Shown one piece after another: positions 52,519 through 64,000 of a stretch of DNA of 64,000 nucleotides; position 1 is the first letter of the stretch; every line of letters begins with the position of its first letter. This stretch comes from Euglena gracilis. Its lineage: Eukaryota; Euglenida; Euglenophyceae; Euglenales. The stretch spans positions 29,149,411 to 29,213,410 of the forward strand of contig CP154954.1 of NCBI GenBank assembly GCA_039621445.1, in the 5' to 3' direction. Below the pieces are notes generated by a model that saw only the letters and a list, made by a program, of their open reading frames with translations, did no database searches and was not told the origin of the DNA. A program made the position numbers and the translations under genes.

Positions 52519-52983
52519 TGGCAGGTGTACCTTTGGATACCCTCCCCCCCGGGGGGGTATCGAAGTGGCCACTCGGTATACCTGGGTTAATGAGAGCATA
52601 GGGTTAGGGTTAGGACCCAGCCGGTCGGATTTCGCCCGCACGCGATGAGCATCCCGCCCAACCCAGGCCGAGCAATTCCCAAAGGCGGCAGACAGGCAGA
52701 GAGAAAGAAAGATAAAGGCCGCCAAACGGTCGGCCACCAAAGGGATTTAGCCCTCCCGACCTTTGGAGTCACTCCAAAAGGCCAGTGCTGGGACTTGCAG
52801 TGCGGGCAGTTGGGCCGGCGGTGAGGCCGCCCGCACATGCGGGATGCACGTCGCGCGCACGCGTGGAATCCGAACGGTCCCAGCCTAACCCTACGCCCTC
52901 ACTAACCCCAGGTATACTGTGGCCAAGCAAGTGTCCACGTCGATACCCCCGGGGGGGGGGGGTATCCAAAGGTACACCTGTCA
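52519..52983. mobile_element. 465-bp fold-back element with AGGGTTAGGGTTAGG in its arm
   Basis: The left arm starts TGGCAGGTGTACCTTTGGAT and the right arm ends as its near-exact complement (CCAAAGGTACACCTGTCA). Both arms contain a C-run/G-run palindrome. Further in, GGGTTAGGACCCAGCCGGTC pairs with a diverged complement near 52870-52900. The left arm carries AGGGTTAGGGTTAGG. The layout matches the elements at 38880-39160 and 39181-39843. Confidence 0.78.
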
Positions 52984-53279
52984 TATATATGTATGTACAC
53001 GTCAGGAAAAACGAAGGTTTCGAACCAGTTATTCCAACGAGTTGTGTGACATGTCTGGAGCGACAGATTCATGTTCTTTTCTGTCACACAGGTGGGTTGT
53101 CCACCCTGGCTGTCACGACTCTGGGTTTTGCTGCATCTGTGCTGCCTGTAATTGCCGGTGATACATTCCTGTTCGACGGGGACCGACTTTCCACCATTTG
53201 GACAATGTGATGTGCAGTTAAATTAGGCACAAAAGCCTTTCCACAACTGTGCCGCTGTCGACAGACCAAAACGTTTGTC

Positions 53280-54065
53280 CACATGTCGAACATTCACATG
53301 ACACAAATTTACGAAGTGAGGGTTGATGTGCGCATTTGCACACCAACCACGTGTGTATTTTGTTTCAGTGGTTGGTGTGCGCATTGGTGCACATTGAACA
53401 CTTGTGCATTTGTGGATGGTTCATGTGCGAAATTGCGCGCACCAACCATCTACTGTTGTGAAGCGAAGAAACTCTGACTTTTGGTAATGCGAGATGTGCA
53501 GTAGAACACGCCTATGACATGAGAAAGTTTTCTTCACTCTGTGTGCAAAGTTGTATGTCTTATCTCCAACACGCACGACCGATTGTTTGTGCGTCATAGG
53601 TTTGGAAGTTACGTGGGAGGAATTGATGACGTGTAACCCCTGCGTGATTTTTGGAATTTGGATTTTTGGATGTTGGATTTTCTTTAAAAAAATAAGGACT
53701 TCCAGAATTTCAAAATTACGCATGTGTAATATATTCCTGTTTTCTCGGCCGGGAATCGTTTTTACGTTTTTACGACTACAAATGTCTCATTTTTTTCCCC
53801 TCAGAAAACATGAAACACACCAGTTTTTTCACAATATCTGTCCCCGTACTTTCACGCAACCCAAGCATCTGTAAACATAAATTATTATCTCCCACCAAAA
53901 CAGCAAGCTTTGCTGATGCTGCCATTTTCCATTGTTTCCATGGACCTGCAACATGCCGGCACCCCCCAGTATGCTGTCCCAGTTGTGGGGGATAACATGG
54001 CCACCTCGGTGGTTGCTGCTGCATTGGGGGATTGATGACAGCCTTGTGGATGCTGAAACGCCACC
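53280..54065. repeat. Dispersed repeat R2, copy 1, with three palindromes
   Basis: Palindrome-like GTTGATGTGCGCATTTGCAC and relatives occur at 53322, 53371 and 53420. Beyond them, GAATTGATGACGTGTAA (53619), AGAATTTCAAAATT (53703) and CCAGTTGTGGGGGATAAC (about 53978) recur in the same order at 61044, 61116 and 61360. The second copy is therefore about 60935-61453. Confidence 0.7.
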
Positions 54066-57000
54066 ACCCGTCGTCACCTGATGCGACCGTTGCAGCAAAA
54101 CACCAGCCAGGGGGCAAGGGGCGGGGGTTTTCGAGGTCCACCCCTTTCCCAAGCGGCACCGTTGCACATGAGCTGCGACGTGCTAACGGTGGGCTGCCGT
54201 GACCTGCTAGAGTCCTGTAGAGACCTGACGGTCTCCACATGGATTTAGACCTGTCAGTCGGCAAGAATAGGCCCTAAAAATCATGTCTGTCCAATCGTGC
54301 CACTTCTCGCTCTTGTAACCCCTTGTGACGCCGGTGCCAAAATCAAATGTTTGTCGGAGTGCGAAATGCACAAATCGACCAAAAAAAAGCTTAAATGTGT
54401 GATGTGCTGCCCAAGATGCTGGTTCTAAAGGAATGCAATTTGTTGGCCAAAAAGATCAGAAAAATGACAAAAAATTGGTCTGAAAGGAAAAAGATTGGGC
54501 CAAAACATGCAGTTTCCCCCCCAAAAAAATGATGAAATTTCCCAGAAATAAAAAATCACCGAAAAAAAAAACACAAAAAAGTAACACAAAACAAGCTCAA
54601 GGACAAAATTTTGCCAAAATCAAAAAATACACAAAAACTGTATTTGTGTAACCCCTGCCAACAATTCCGATGACAAGCTCCCTCTAAGGCTGAGGAGAAC
54701 CCTGTTAAAAAAGAACGGGTTCTGGCCTATTAAAACCCAAACGAGAAACATGACTTGGAAAATGCACCTAATAACCGGCCCTTTGGTAAACTTCCTTGCA
54801 GTACATCCCATGTTGTGCCAGGTGCAAGCAGGGCGGTCCTTAAGCAAATAAAGAAAAAAAAACTCCGCTGTCCCAGCACACTCAATGAAAATATACAGGA
54901 AAATGGGCAAAGAAATTTGGCATTTTTCGGCAACAACGGGTGTTAAGGGGAAAAAAAACTGATTCTTGGCATCCTTCGACCAGTCGCCCATCCACCCGAA
55001 TCATCAAAAAATGTGTTTTTTGGACTTTTCAATCATGGACCCCGTTCAAGTCCCAGTCCGGCCGTCCTTAAGAAAATAAAAAAAAACTTTCCTGCCCCTT
55101 GAGGACCGCCCTGGGTGCAAGAAACATTCCCCTGCGTAGGTGCCCCAATTCTATCAGGACCAAAGCACCACATGGCCCAGGAGGGGGTGAAGCACCTCCA
55201 ACAAAAGCATCAAGGACAGAGAATCAATTCTCCTGAATAATTCTGCCGAAATATCCCATTGTTCACCGATCTCAACTTCGCATAATCCCTGGTTTTTTCT
55301 TGAATTAATGCACTCTATCTGTGATGCCTTGGTATTGATCTTTGTTCAAGAAAAACACAGACCATGCCTTCCCAGGTGGTCCCTTGCTGGTTAAATTTCT
55401 TCACGATCCCAGTGAAAAAGAAAGTTTAATTTCTCACCATTTTTAGATGCAATTAAAATTAATGAACGGGAAGGATTAGAATCAGGATTCCAGGGTTTCA
55501 AAGTTAGGGTTTCGGATCGAGGTTAAAAGGAGTCAGGAATCCTTTCCTGACCCAATCCCAATGGGGCCGGATTTCACTAACTCGCTGTCCTAATCCATTT
55601 GCGTGGGACACAGACTTCCCACTGCACACAACCCCGTTTCATCAGATGTTGGCGGCTGACAAGAAAAAGGGGGGAAAGGGGTGAATCCAGACGGAGGAGT
55701 GAAGTGTCGAGCAGCGCGGCAGGGATCGGGGGGGGGCAACATGGGTGGGGTGGGGGGCAGCGCAGGAGAGGCCATGAGCGCAGTGAGTCTCGGCTCCGGG
55801 GGGGTGGGGGGGACACCCTACCGCACCCCGATGGGCCGCGGGGGCCCTCCTGTTGGCCCCCCGTGCCTGGCGGCGGGAGTCCTCCACCGCTATGTGGCCG
55901 ACCGGCTCTGGACCGATCGGGTGTGGCCCACCGCCCTGTGTAAGGCCCGTCCTGCCTCTCGCAGGCTGCGGACTTCGGCCGACCCTGGACCTGGGGCCAA
56001 CAGTGGCAACAGCAATTATGGGAAAATAATTCTGGGTGAACGCTCAGGGGGGATACCCACCCCACAGTGCCGGCACCGTGTGGCTCTGCGTGGGCACTGC
56101 GTGGCACCGCGTGGCGCTGCATGGCACCGCGGGCCATTAAAACCACTTGTTTTTGCATCATTGGCTTTTTCGGGCCATCCACCCCGCAGTGCCGGCACTG
56201 CGTGGCACTGCGGGCCATTTAACCCGCATGCAACCACCTTCAATGATGTGGCACCATGCAGGTCTTCCTTGGGCATTGTTCTACATTTCCAGCCAGAAGT
56301 GGTCAAATTGGCCCAAAAGGCAAAAAAGTTGCACAAAACGACCAGAATTGCCCTTGTGGGCATCCCCAGGGAAATCGGGGTGGTTTGTGGCAATATTTGT
56401 TTTCTGTGAGTTTTGCCTGGACGTAATGGCCTGTCAGATGGCCTGCTCCTGCAGCCACTCCCTGCCCCCCAAATAACAACACCCCTTTTTTGACAACCAA
56501 AATCTGGGTCCGAGGGGGTGGGTATCATTTGGGGGTGGTTGATATTATTTGAGCCTAAATTTAAAAAAACAAGAATTGGCCAAGCAAAGCCTCCAGGCCC
56601 CGCGGTCCTTTGCTTTGGAACTTTAAATATTCTTCTGCACAATGTCCTTCTTGAAACGTTTTTCTGAAAAAAAATCAATCATTGATTTCGTGGTTTTTGC
56701 AATATTTTTTGCAATTCTTTCTCTTTTTTTTCTGAAAAAAATCAATCATCGATTTTGTGGTTTTCGCAATATTTTTTGTATTTATTTCTCTTTTTCAGCT
56801 TAACCCTTTCTCAGTGCTGGGGGGGGGGGTATTAGCGAGGCAGCCCAACCAAAGGGAGGGGGTATTATTTGATGGGTTATAATTTGGGGGGGGGGGGGCA
56901 TTATTGGGGGGGGGGGCTTAGTCCACGGGTGGATTCCGGCAGCGTGGAACAAAATCATGCAATGGGCTCGCACTCGCAATACAGGGACTTCGGGCCAAGG

Positions 57001-57490
57001 TCCGCAGGGAAAGAAGCAAAGAATGCCATACGCCGACCAGCCTCGACGTGATGTGCACAGGTTGGATGCACAGAGGGGTGAGGGAGGGTAGTGTTGGAAG
57101 CCATCTGTGGAAGCCACCCCAGGGGAGGGGAGGGAGGGCACAGCCCTCTGCCATGCCGACCTGCCTCCACCTCCCCAGGGGACCCACGGACGCGACGTAG
57201 GGACCCAGGCTGGAGCGCAGGCGCCCTCTTTTCAGAGGCGAACAGCGCTGGGGCTCCTTCCTGCCGGGCCATGGGCAAAAATGACCCCAAATTGTTCTCG
57301 CCGTACGGCGCCTTCGGCACCGGAGCGCGTTGGCCGAGTGCCGAGGCAATTTTGCCATGTGCCCCATGCCCCCAGATCTGAGTGCTTCAAAGTGCCTGTG
57401 CGGGGGTGGGGTCGGCCACGCCTTAAAGCTCAGACGTTGGCCACCACTGTGGGATGCTGACGGGTGCTTTATGGGTGAACCCCCTGGGTC
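54066..57490. other. No recognisable gene
   Basis: An AT-rich part with A and T runs (54270-55560) is followed by a GC-rich part (55570-56240) that contains several tandem-like GTGGCACCGCGTGGC segments (56085-56130). The long frames there are Arg/Gly/Pro-rich without a family match. A GGCGCCTTCGGCACCGG hairpin block lies at 57305-57325. Confidence 0.4.
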
Positions 57491-57496
57491 CACCCA

Positions 57497-58115
57497 CTTA
57501 GGCGGCCTGACTCGCACTTAGCTTTGAAAGTGACTGTAAATTTTCGTCGACGCGCAATCCTGTAAATAAAGTTCTGTTTTCGAACACCGAGGCCTGAGGT
57601 TCAGAATAGTCCGCATTAGTGTCTCCCTACACCCCCAGGGCCTGGGGACAAACCAACGACTTGGAACTCCACAATCTACATGCACAGCGCTCCCGGGTCC
57701 AGTGTGCATGAACACAAAGCGCCGGGTGTTGAAACGAGGGGACTCCATTGCGCAATTGCGCTTTGGCGCAACGATTTTTTCTTTTTCATTACAAAAAATA
57801 AAGTGCATTGCACTTTGGCGCAAAATTTTATTTTTTTTGTAATTCAACATGTGAGTGACCATTGCCGCACTTGCACAATAACAACAACATATGTGTCAAC
57901 ATGTGTTAACATTGTGCCACAGCGCAATGGGCAGGCTTATGAAGAATAGAAATTTAAGACTTATATTGCGACAACGCGCAAGAGAAATACAATTTTTAAA
58001 ATTGTAAAGCAGCGTGGGTGTTGCGCTGAAGCGCAATACAACTGCTTGAAACGTATCCCACAACGGAGGGAAAAAATCTGCCAGAAACGGCCCTGGTAGA
58101 GTTTGAACACCAGAG
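57497..58115. repeat. Dispersed repeat R1, copy 2, expanded by palindromes
   Basis: Alignable to 41004-41395 at both ends. About 230 bp rich in TTGCGC...GCGCAA palindromes lies between the point matching 41270 and the point matching 41300. Confidence 0.78.
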
Positions 58116-60190
58116 GGGAAAGAGGACAAAATGTCGGACAGGGGGACGAAAGCCTGCTCTCAGTCACGTTGCCTAAAAATTGGTCAACGTTGCGCATCGG
58201 CGCAACAGACACGTTGCTTCTGCAATTTTAAAAATGTATTTCTATTGCGCTTTGGCACAATATAACTCTTAAATTCCCATTCTTCATAAGCCTGCCCGTT
58301 GCGCTGTGGCGCAACAGCCATTAATTTTTAATTTATTATTTTCATCACTGCGGGTGGAGAGAGCATTCCTGGAAGCATCTCATTACCAGAGCGGACAGGG
58401 CTAAGGTGGAGGGAAGCCTACAGAAGCCAACCCCCTGGTGTGTGAAAACAACCACCCAGACGTGATACCCAGACGTGTCCTGTCCTATGTGTTGTGAGCC
58501 CAAATGCCATTGCCGGACGTTCCTCCCACTTGCCTCGCAGTTAGGCATGCCTGAGGGGCCCTTCTTTTTGGCCGACTTTTGAAAGTCGGAAAATTTCTGT
58601 TTGGAAAAGAACAGGCATCAGATGAACTCTGGGAATCACAGCCGAGAAAACAGCTTTGGGCACCGAAAAAGTGTTTTAAAGAAGCTCGTCACCACCCTTT
58701 CCTCACCCAGGACTTGAAGCACACCACTTTGGGGATGAGCGACTGGAATTGAGAAATTGAAATGGTCCACCAACGACGGCGGAGAAGGGCAGACATGGTG
58801 CCACACCTGTTTCGGTAATTTGCAACCCACCAGACAGCCACATGACACCAGGCTGATGGAGGTAGGTCGTTGTTCAGCTAAAACAGGTCTTTCTATCAAC
58901 ATCCCAAAAAACCCACTTTGTGCACTGAGTGCAAGGTCACCGAGGCTCCACAGCCCACGCCCACAATTCGTCTTATTGGAACAGCCACTCCCTCTCCAGT
59001 GCCTGAATAGGTGAAAAGCACAAACCTAGCTTTGGGCACAGCAGCGCTCAAACCCCCCTCATCATTACCCTCTATCCCCCACCTTCTCCCACAGCACCAG
59101 CACGAACGCATTCGAATGCATCTACCATTTGAAAGGACATTGCGCTTAAGCACAATAGTTGTACATTGCGCTTCTGCGCAATGTATAACTGCCCGGCCCC
59201 GCCTGCATCGCCCGCGTCACGAGCAGCTCCCGTGCCGCACTGGAGCAACTGTCGTATGCCGCGACCATTTGGGGGGGGGGGGTTGTCGGCCGAAGGAGGC
59301 GATGCATCGAATCCAGGGAGGGCTGCGGCGTGTTGGGCGATTCCTTTGAGGGTTTCCGGCTTCCCTTTTTCTGTGAATCCCCCAATTGGGTGGGCGCGCC
59401 CACTGCGCTTAAGCGTAATGGTTAACAGAAGCCCCTGAGCTTATGGGAGTCCCTGTGATATGTTACAGTGTGTTGGGGGCCCCTCTCTGCACGGTCAGTG
59501 TGCGGCATACAATTTTTTACCGCCCCCCCCCGGGGGGGGAGGGGGGGTCACTCCACTTTTTGAAAAACCAGTTAGTCACTTTTTTTGGGAAGCCAGTCAG
59601 TCACTACCCCCCAGGGGGGGGGGGTCGGCCACTCAGAAAAACGGCCACTTTCCAGTCACTTTAGGCCATTTTAGGCCAAAAAAAAATTTCCTGGCGCCTT
59701 CGGCGCCAGGGTCACTCAAGCCACTTTTGCCCACCCCTGGCCGACCCCCCCCCCCGGGGGAGGGGGTCCGGGCCCAAAAAACCAGCCAGTCACTCTGAAA
59801 AAACCAGTCAGTCACCCCCCGGGGGGGGGGGGGGGACAGTGCTTAAAAAATTGTCTGGTGTGCGGGCTTGGTGAGGAAATACATTGGGCCCAAGCGCAAT
59901 GGACATGCCTACATAATGCAATGCTTGTTCATTCAGATTACACATCAGCCACGTGTTTGCACTTCTCATTTTTGTATGAGCTATTTCGCTTCGGCGCAAT
60001 GTATTTCCTCACCAAGCCTGCACACTAGCCGTAAAGAGAGGGGCCCCCAACACACCGTAACACATCAGAGGGACTCCCATAAACTCAGGGGCTTCTGTTA
60101 TACATTGCGCTTATGCGCAATGTATTTTCATTGCGCTTAAGCGCAATGAAAACGCAATGTAAAACTGTTGCGTTTAAGCGCAATGTCCAT
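57745..60190. repeat. Cluster of type I palindromes, consensus CATTGCGCTTAAGCGCAATG
   Basis: At least a dozen perfect or near-perfect palindromes of about 18-22 bp. Examples: 57747 (GCGCAATTGCGC), about 58018 (TTGCGCTGAAGCGCAA), 58190, 58247, 58297, about 59137, 59164, 59404, 59988, 60102-60123, 60129-60148 (perfect) and 60169. Only the loop pair (TTAA, TTAT, TTCT, TTTG, CTGA) varies. Confidence 0.85.
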
Positions 60191-60934
60191 AACCATTGCC
60201 TTCTGGGCACAAATTTACAATTTTTGCGAAAAATCTGGGACCCTATACCCTGACACACGGAGAACAGTTTCTGAACTGTTGCGACCCCCTATTGGAGGGA
60301 TGTAACTCCCGGTGGTTTGGTGGGCATGTTACTTACCGGGTGACACGAATGGTGCGGAGGGTGAGATTGGTGCTCTTGGATGCCAAACAGGTGAGAAGCA
60401 CACACCCGCTGATACGACATTTGGCGTTGGCGCTGACACGGTGCCTGAACTGGCTTGGGTACTGCAGCCACCCATAAGGACACATGGAGCCTTATTACAC
60501 CACATACAACATGCTGTGTTGGCCCAACTGATGTGTGTTTATGCGCGCACTTGCACGCACAAACAAATTTATATTTGTGGGTGCATTTGCGCGCACAAAC
60601 ATAAAACTTTGAAGTTAAAAATACATATTTGTGTACGCAAATGCACCCACAAACAAATTTTGTTTGTGCGCGCAAATGCGCGCACCAACATCTTGGGGAA
60701 ACTGATATATGGATGGTTTGTGCATGGGCGTGAACTGAACAATATGTCCATGTTAAAAGACACTGATGATTACCATGATCCCACGAGGTTTTTGGACGTG
60801 ATAGACATGTTGGTGCGCGCATTTGCGCGCACGAACAAAGTTTGTGGGCGCAAATGCGCACACCAACATTTAATCATACACTTCAAAACAGTGTGCACGC
60901 GTACATGCGAGCCTTGATGCACACAAATAAAGTT

Positions 60935-61453
60935 ATGTTGGTGTGCGCAAATGCGCGCACCAACACACATCAGTTGTGAGACACCATCTCCTCGTTTGTG
61001 ACGTCTGGCGAACGCAGTTCCGCACGCCAACCATTGATATGCAGGCGAATGAATTGATGACGTGTAAACGACCTGTGACTGTTCGACGCTTTTTCTGCAA
61101 CAGCACTGCATAACAAGAATTCAAAATTTGGTACTTGAAATACCTGGGATGTGTCGGGCTGGAATCCATTTTCCGGTATTCTCCACCATATTCCTCAATT
61201 TTTCCGGGTGTGGTAAAAGCCACCGCTTTCATGCAACCAATCGAGGGGTAATGGTTCAACACTTCCTTGCACCCAAAGTGATGGGTGTTTGAGGGCAACC
61301 TTTCTCCGGATGCCGGTTGCCATACACCAGCACCACGTCGTCCCCCCAGTCTGATACCCCGGTTGTGGGGAATAACGTGGCCGCTTCGGTGGGTGCTGTT
61401 GCACCGGGGAGGTCGATGCCGGCCTGGTGGGTGCTGAAGCATCAGTGGCTAAT
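60935..61453. repeat. Dispersed repeat R2, copy 2
   Basis: Colinear with 53420-54065 (see that entry). It begins with a type II palindrome and is interrupted at its far end by the terminal-inverted-repeat element at 61454. Confidence 0.68.
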
Positions 61454-61828
61454 CAGACTTTCATTTAGTGTGCCGCGGCGAAGTTTGCCGCGGCGCAAAA
61501 AAAAATTCCACGGCGCACGTGGCGCGCAATTGAATTTTAGCCGCGGCACACCCGCAGCGCACCTGAAACGCTGCCACCGCACCAACAACACACCTGCGGC
61601 GCGCCAATGATGTTCCACAGCACATGCTATTTTTTTTTGGTCGCGGCACGGACAGGCGATAATTGGGATGGCCATGCTGCAGCGCACGCGGCGCTGCTGT
61701 GGTGCACGCGGCACTGCCGCGGCGCACAGAAGGAAATATTCCGCGGCGCACGCAGTCACAAAATTTCCGATGCCGCAGCACACGCGGCGCAGGAAAAAAA
61801 TTTCCGCGGCGCACTAAATGAAAATCTG
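61454..61828. mobile_element. 375-bp MITE, hAT-like, with 8-bp target duplication
   Basis: Ends are CAGACTTTCATTTAGTGTGC and the near-exact complement GCACTAAATGAAAATCTG. Flanks are TGGCTAAT (61446-61453) and TAGCTAAT (61829-61836), an 8-bp duplication with one mismatch. The interior is built of repeated CCGCGGCGCA-like units and has no coding capacity. An 8-bp duplication and CAG-initial termini are typical of the hAT superfamily, so this is inferred to be a non-autonomous hAT derivative. Confidence 0.8.
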
Positions 61829-62640
61829 TAGCTAATGTGGCTGCAGCAGTGGAGCCCAAGCTGCGGGCCAGCGGCAGGGCCTTTGGGATCCTAAAATCGG
61901 TGCTGGCGGACGTGCACCGTAATCGAGTGGCTGCGTAACCACCTTCAGAAGATCCTCCATCTCAACCTTTCCTCGGACCGTCACTAGACCAGAACTGGCG
62001 CCATAATACCAGGTGTTGGAGGAGACGGTGTGGTCGTTGGGGTTGAACCCCTTCAGAGGCCAGAGCCGGTGGGCGTTGCAGGGCCAAGTGATGTCGCTTC
62101 TTTATTCCTCCGTTGGTTTATCCTCCGTTGGTGGTTCATTTGCTTTAAAGCGCGCGTCACGTTGTTTGTGGGCGCAAATGCGCAAATGAACCACTTGTGA
62201 ATTTGTGCAATTTCTGCAGGTAGTTCATTTGCGCATTTGCGCCCACCAACAGCATGACGCGTGCTTTAACGCACGTGAACCATCAACCATTTACCGGCGT
62301 TTGACGGTTGTGCTTTGTCACACCATTTATCGACCATTCAGAACCCATGAACAAATTGTGTTGGTGCGCGCATTTGCGCGCACAAACACATTTTTGTTTG
62401 TGCACGCTTTAGTGACAATGAACTGGCACCGTCAACAAACAGTGTGACAAACCCACCGATTTATGTTCCTTGACGGCCTGCTGGTTCGCGCAGACACAGC
62501 CCCATTGTCATTGTTTATCAACGGTGTCAGCTCATGGGTGTTAAAGCTCATCCCTTGTAGGACAAATTTGCGTTTATGGGCGCAAATGCGCGCACAAACA
62601 AAATTATGTTGGTGCGCGCATTTGCGCCCATAAAAAAAAT

Positions 62641-64000
62641 AAACAGAACTTTGTCCTTCAAGGGATGGGCTTTAACTTCCAGGTTCTTTGAACAACAAAC
62701 ATGGTTTTGCAGATCCCGGGCATAAGTTGGGTGGGAGACACTTGTCCTCTTCATTCCGCTCCCTGTGGACCCTATTTCTTCCCCTCTGTGCATCCCATGC
62801 CAACACGCCCGACACTTACCTTCCTTACCTGATGCCCTTCCCACCACTAGGTATCACGACCCACGTTAGTTAACAAACCACAGAAAACACACGCTGGACG
62901 TGCCCGCAAACTCTGGACGTGCCGCAAAGCAGTCCAGCAAACAAACACCCAGGATGCACACTGCCGGCAGTTTGTTGAGCACACCCAAGGACACAGCCGA
63001 AAGGAGCAAGAAGGGCAGTAAGGTCCCGTTCCTTGTTCCGCTTTTTTTTTTTGCGATTTTTTTCACCTCCCGGGGGAACGGTCCCGGGGTTTCGACGTGT
63101 GGAGCCCATTTTCCGTTAACCCCCCAAAACACCATGTGCCAAAAGCCGAGGTCCCACCAAAAAATGCTTGCCAAGCCCCGGAGGGTCACTAATTGACTGG
63201 GATTGACGGACGGAACAAGTCATAAACAATTTTTTTTTCAGCATCTCCTTTCTGTTCGGGCCGTGTCGCCGTGTTTATCTTATTCGGGAGAAGGGCCTCT
63301 GCAACCAGCACCACCAAGTGTTGGGGGTTCGAATCCACAACCTTCCAAGCAAACCTAATTTCTCTCATTTTTTTGCACTCTTCTCTCCTTGTGCGCCGGT
63401 TTTCAAACCCCCCTGACCTTCACAGTCCGGAATCTAAAAATTCGAAATTTCCGCAAATCTGAATTTTTTTGCGCAAATGCCGCAAATCAACTAAAAAAGC
63501 TTAAGTGCAATCCGGCCGCTAAGCACCGGAACTTTTTGGGACAAAGACCCTGGTGCGATTGCCCTCAATCCCCCCAAGCCCTCCCCCTGTTGTGGGTTCC
63601 GGCGGCTGTAACACCCCTTTTGCACTTCAACACCAGGGATCACACTCTTATGACCCGCCAGAAATTTTTTTCGACTTTTTCACAACGGGGGGTGGGGGGG
63701 GGGGGTGGGGGGGGGGGGGTGTAGAAGTCCACCCTCTGGATGCATAGCAAGGCAACTCTTCGGGCAACATGTGCCCGGGGCAGAGCCGGAAAAAAAAAAA
63801 AGCAACAGAAATGGCCATTGTTGACATACAAATAACACCCAGCCTGTGTGCAGCACCATCTAGGGAACACAGTTGAGGCTTCAAAAACGAGGGACTCGCA
63901 ACGGGGGGTTTTGGCCCTTTTTGGGAAAATTCACGTGCCCCGGCGTTCAAACCCAGGGTTTTGAACCTTTTTTAAAATGGTGCACAGGAGAAACACCAAG
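62641..64000. other. No gene seen
   Basis: Mixed-composition DNA with a G-run block at 63688-63720 and T/A runs. A GGGGTTCGAATCC string at 63324 resembles a tRNA T-arm, but no matching acceptor stem or anticodon arm is found. I see no supported exon. Confidence 0.4.

Larger units (their letters stand above)
60535..62640. repeat. Cluster of type II palindromes, core GCGCGCATTTGCGCGC
   Basis: About a dozen 26-32-bp palindromes of the form TTGGTGCGCGCATTTGCGCG followed by CACAAACA. They occur near 60536, 60576, 60627, 60661-60692, 60811, 60838, 60937-60965, 62161, 62222, 62357-62387, 62569 and 62607-62632. Both orientations occur. The central ATTT/AAAT and the GCGC arms are constant while the outer bases drift. 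Confidence 0.85.

Noticed and set aside
55577-56678. Long Arg/Pro/Gly frames on both strands
   Set aside because: They overlap antisense in GC-rich sequence and contain repeat-derived segments, with no recognisable domain.
57745-62640. CRISPR-like regular repeats
   Set aside because: Units are palindromes at irregular spacing, in both orientations, without constant-length spacers, in a spliceosomal-intron genome with no cas genes.
63290-63345. T-arm-like GGGGTTCGAATCC
   Set aside because: No complementary acceptor stem or D-arm lies at the right distance.

Overview
This is nuclear DNA from an intron-dense eukaryote. I infer a protist or alga, but nothing here fixes the lineage. Coding sequence occurs as short GC-rich exons (38-218 bp) with GT-AG introns and C-rich tracts before the acceptors. 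Introns and flanks are full of long (CA/GT)n, (CT)n and (TTG)n tracts, G/C homopolymers and minisatellites. Most long open frames are simple-sequence artefacts and are left out. There is no operon structure, CRISPR array or rRNA, and no convincing tRNA.

Two genes can be rebuilt exon by exon, both on the minus strand. (1) 1264 to about 6357: a membrane-anchored short-chain dehydrogenase/reductase of the 17-beta-HSD / 3-ketoacyl-CoA-reductase type. Nine exons join in phase to about 316 residues and carry an N-terminal hydrophobic segment, TGASSGIGK, NNAG, a Ser-rich strand and YGTTK. (2) 7128 to at least 41888: a very long gene for a DExH-box RNA helicase of the DHX9/DHX36 (RHA) type. At least 34 exons encode about 1,300 residues in the order Pro/Ala/Lys-rich N-terminus, SPRY domain, two RecA domains, winged-helix/ratchet (HA2), OB-fold and C-tail. 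Exons at 44617-45335 may be its 5' end or belong to a separate gene.

One helicase intron (23540-33590, 10,051 bp) lies between motif Ib and the DEVH motif. It is filled by a head-to-tail array of 14 complete and one truncated copy of a 661-bp unit, framed by (CT)n tracts. Only one of the legible donors in this gene begins GTAAG. The commonest form is GTGTG, and one intron is GC-AG.

From about 45.3 kb to the end I recognise no gene. That region holds dispersed repeats: diverged element pairs, fold-back elements ending TGGCAG/CTGCCA, a small hAT-like element with an 8-bp target duplication, and two dense clusters of short palindromes (about 57.7-60.2 kb and 60.5-62.6 kb). A second element with the same termini as the hAT-like one sits inside a helicase intron.
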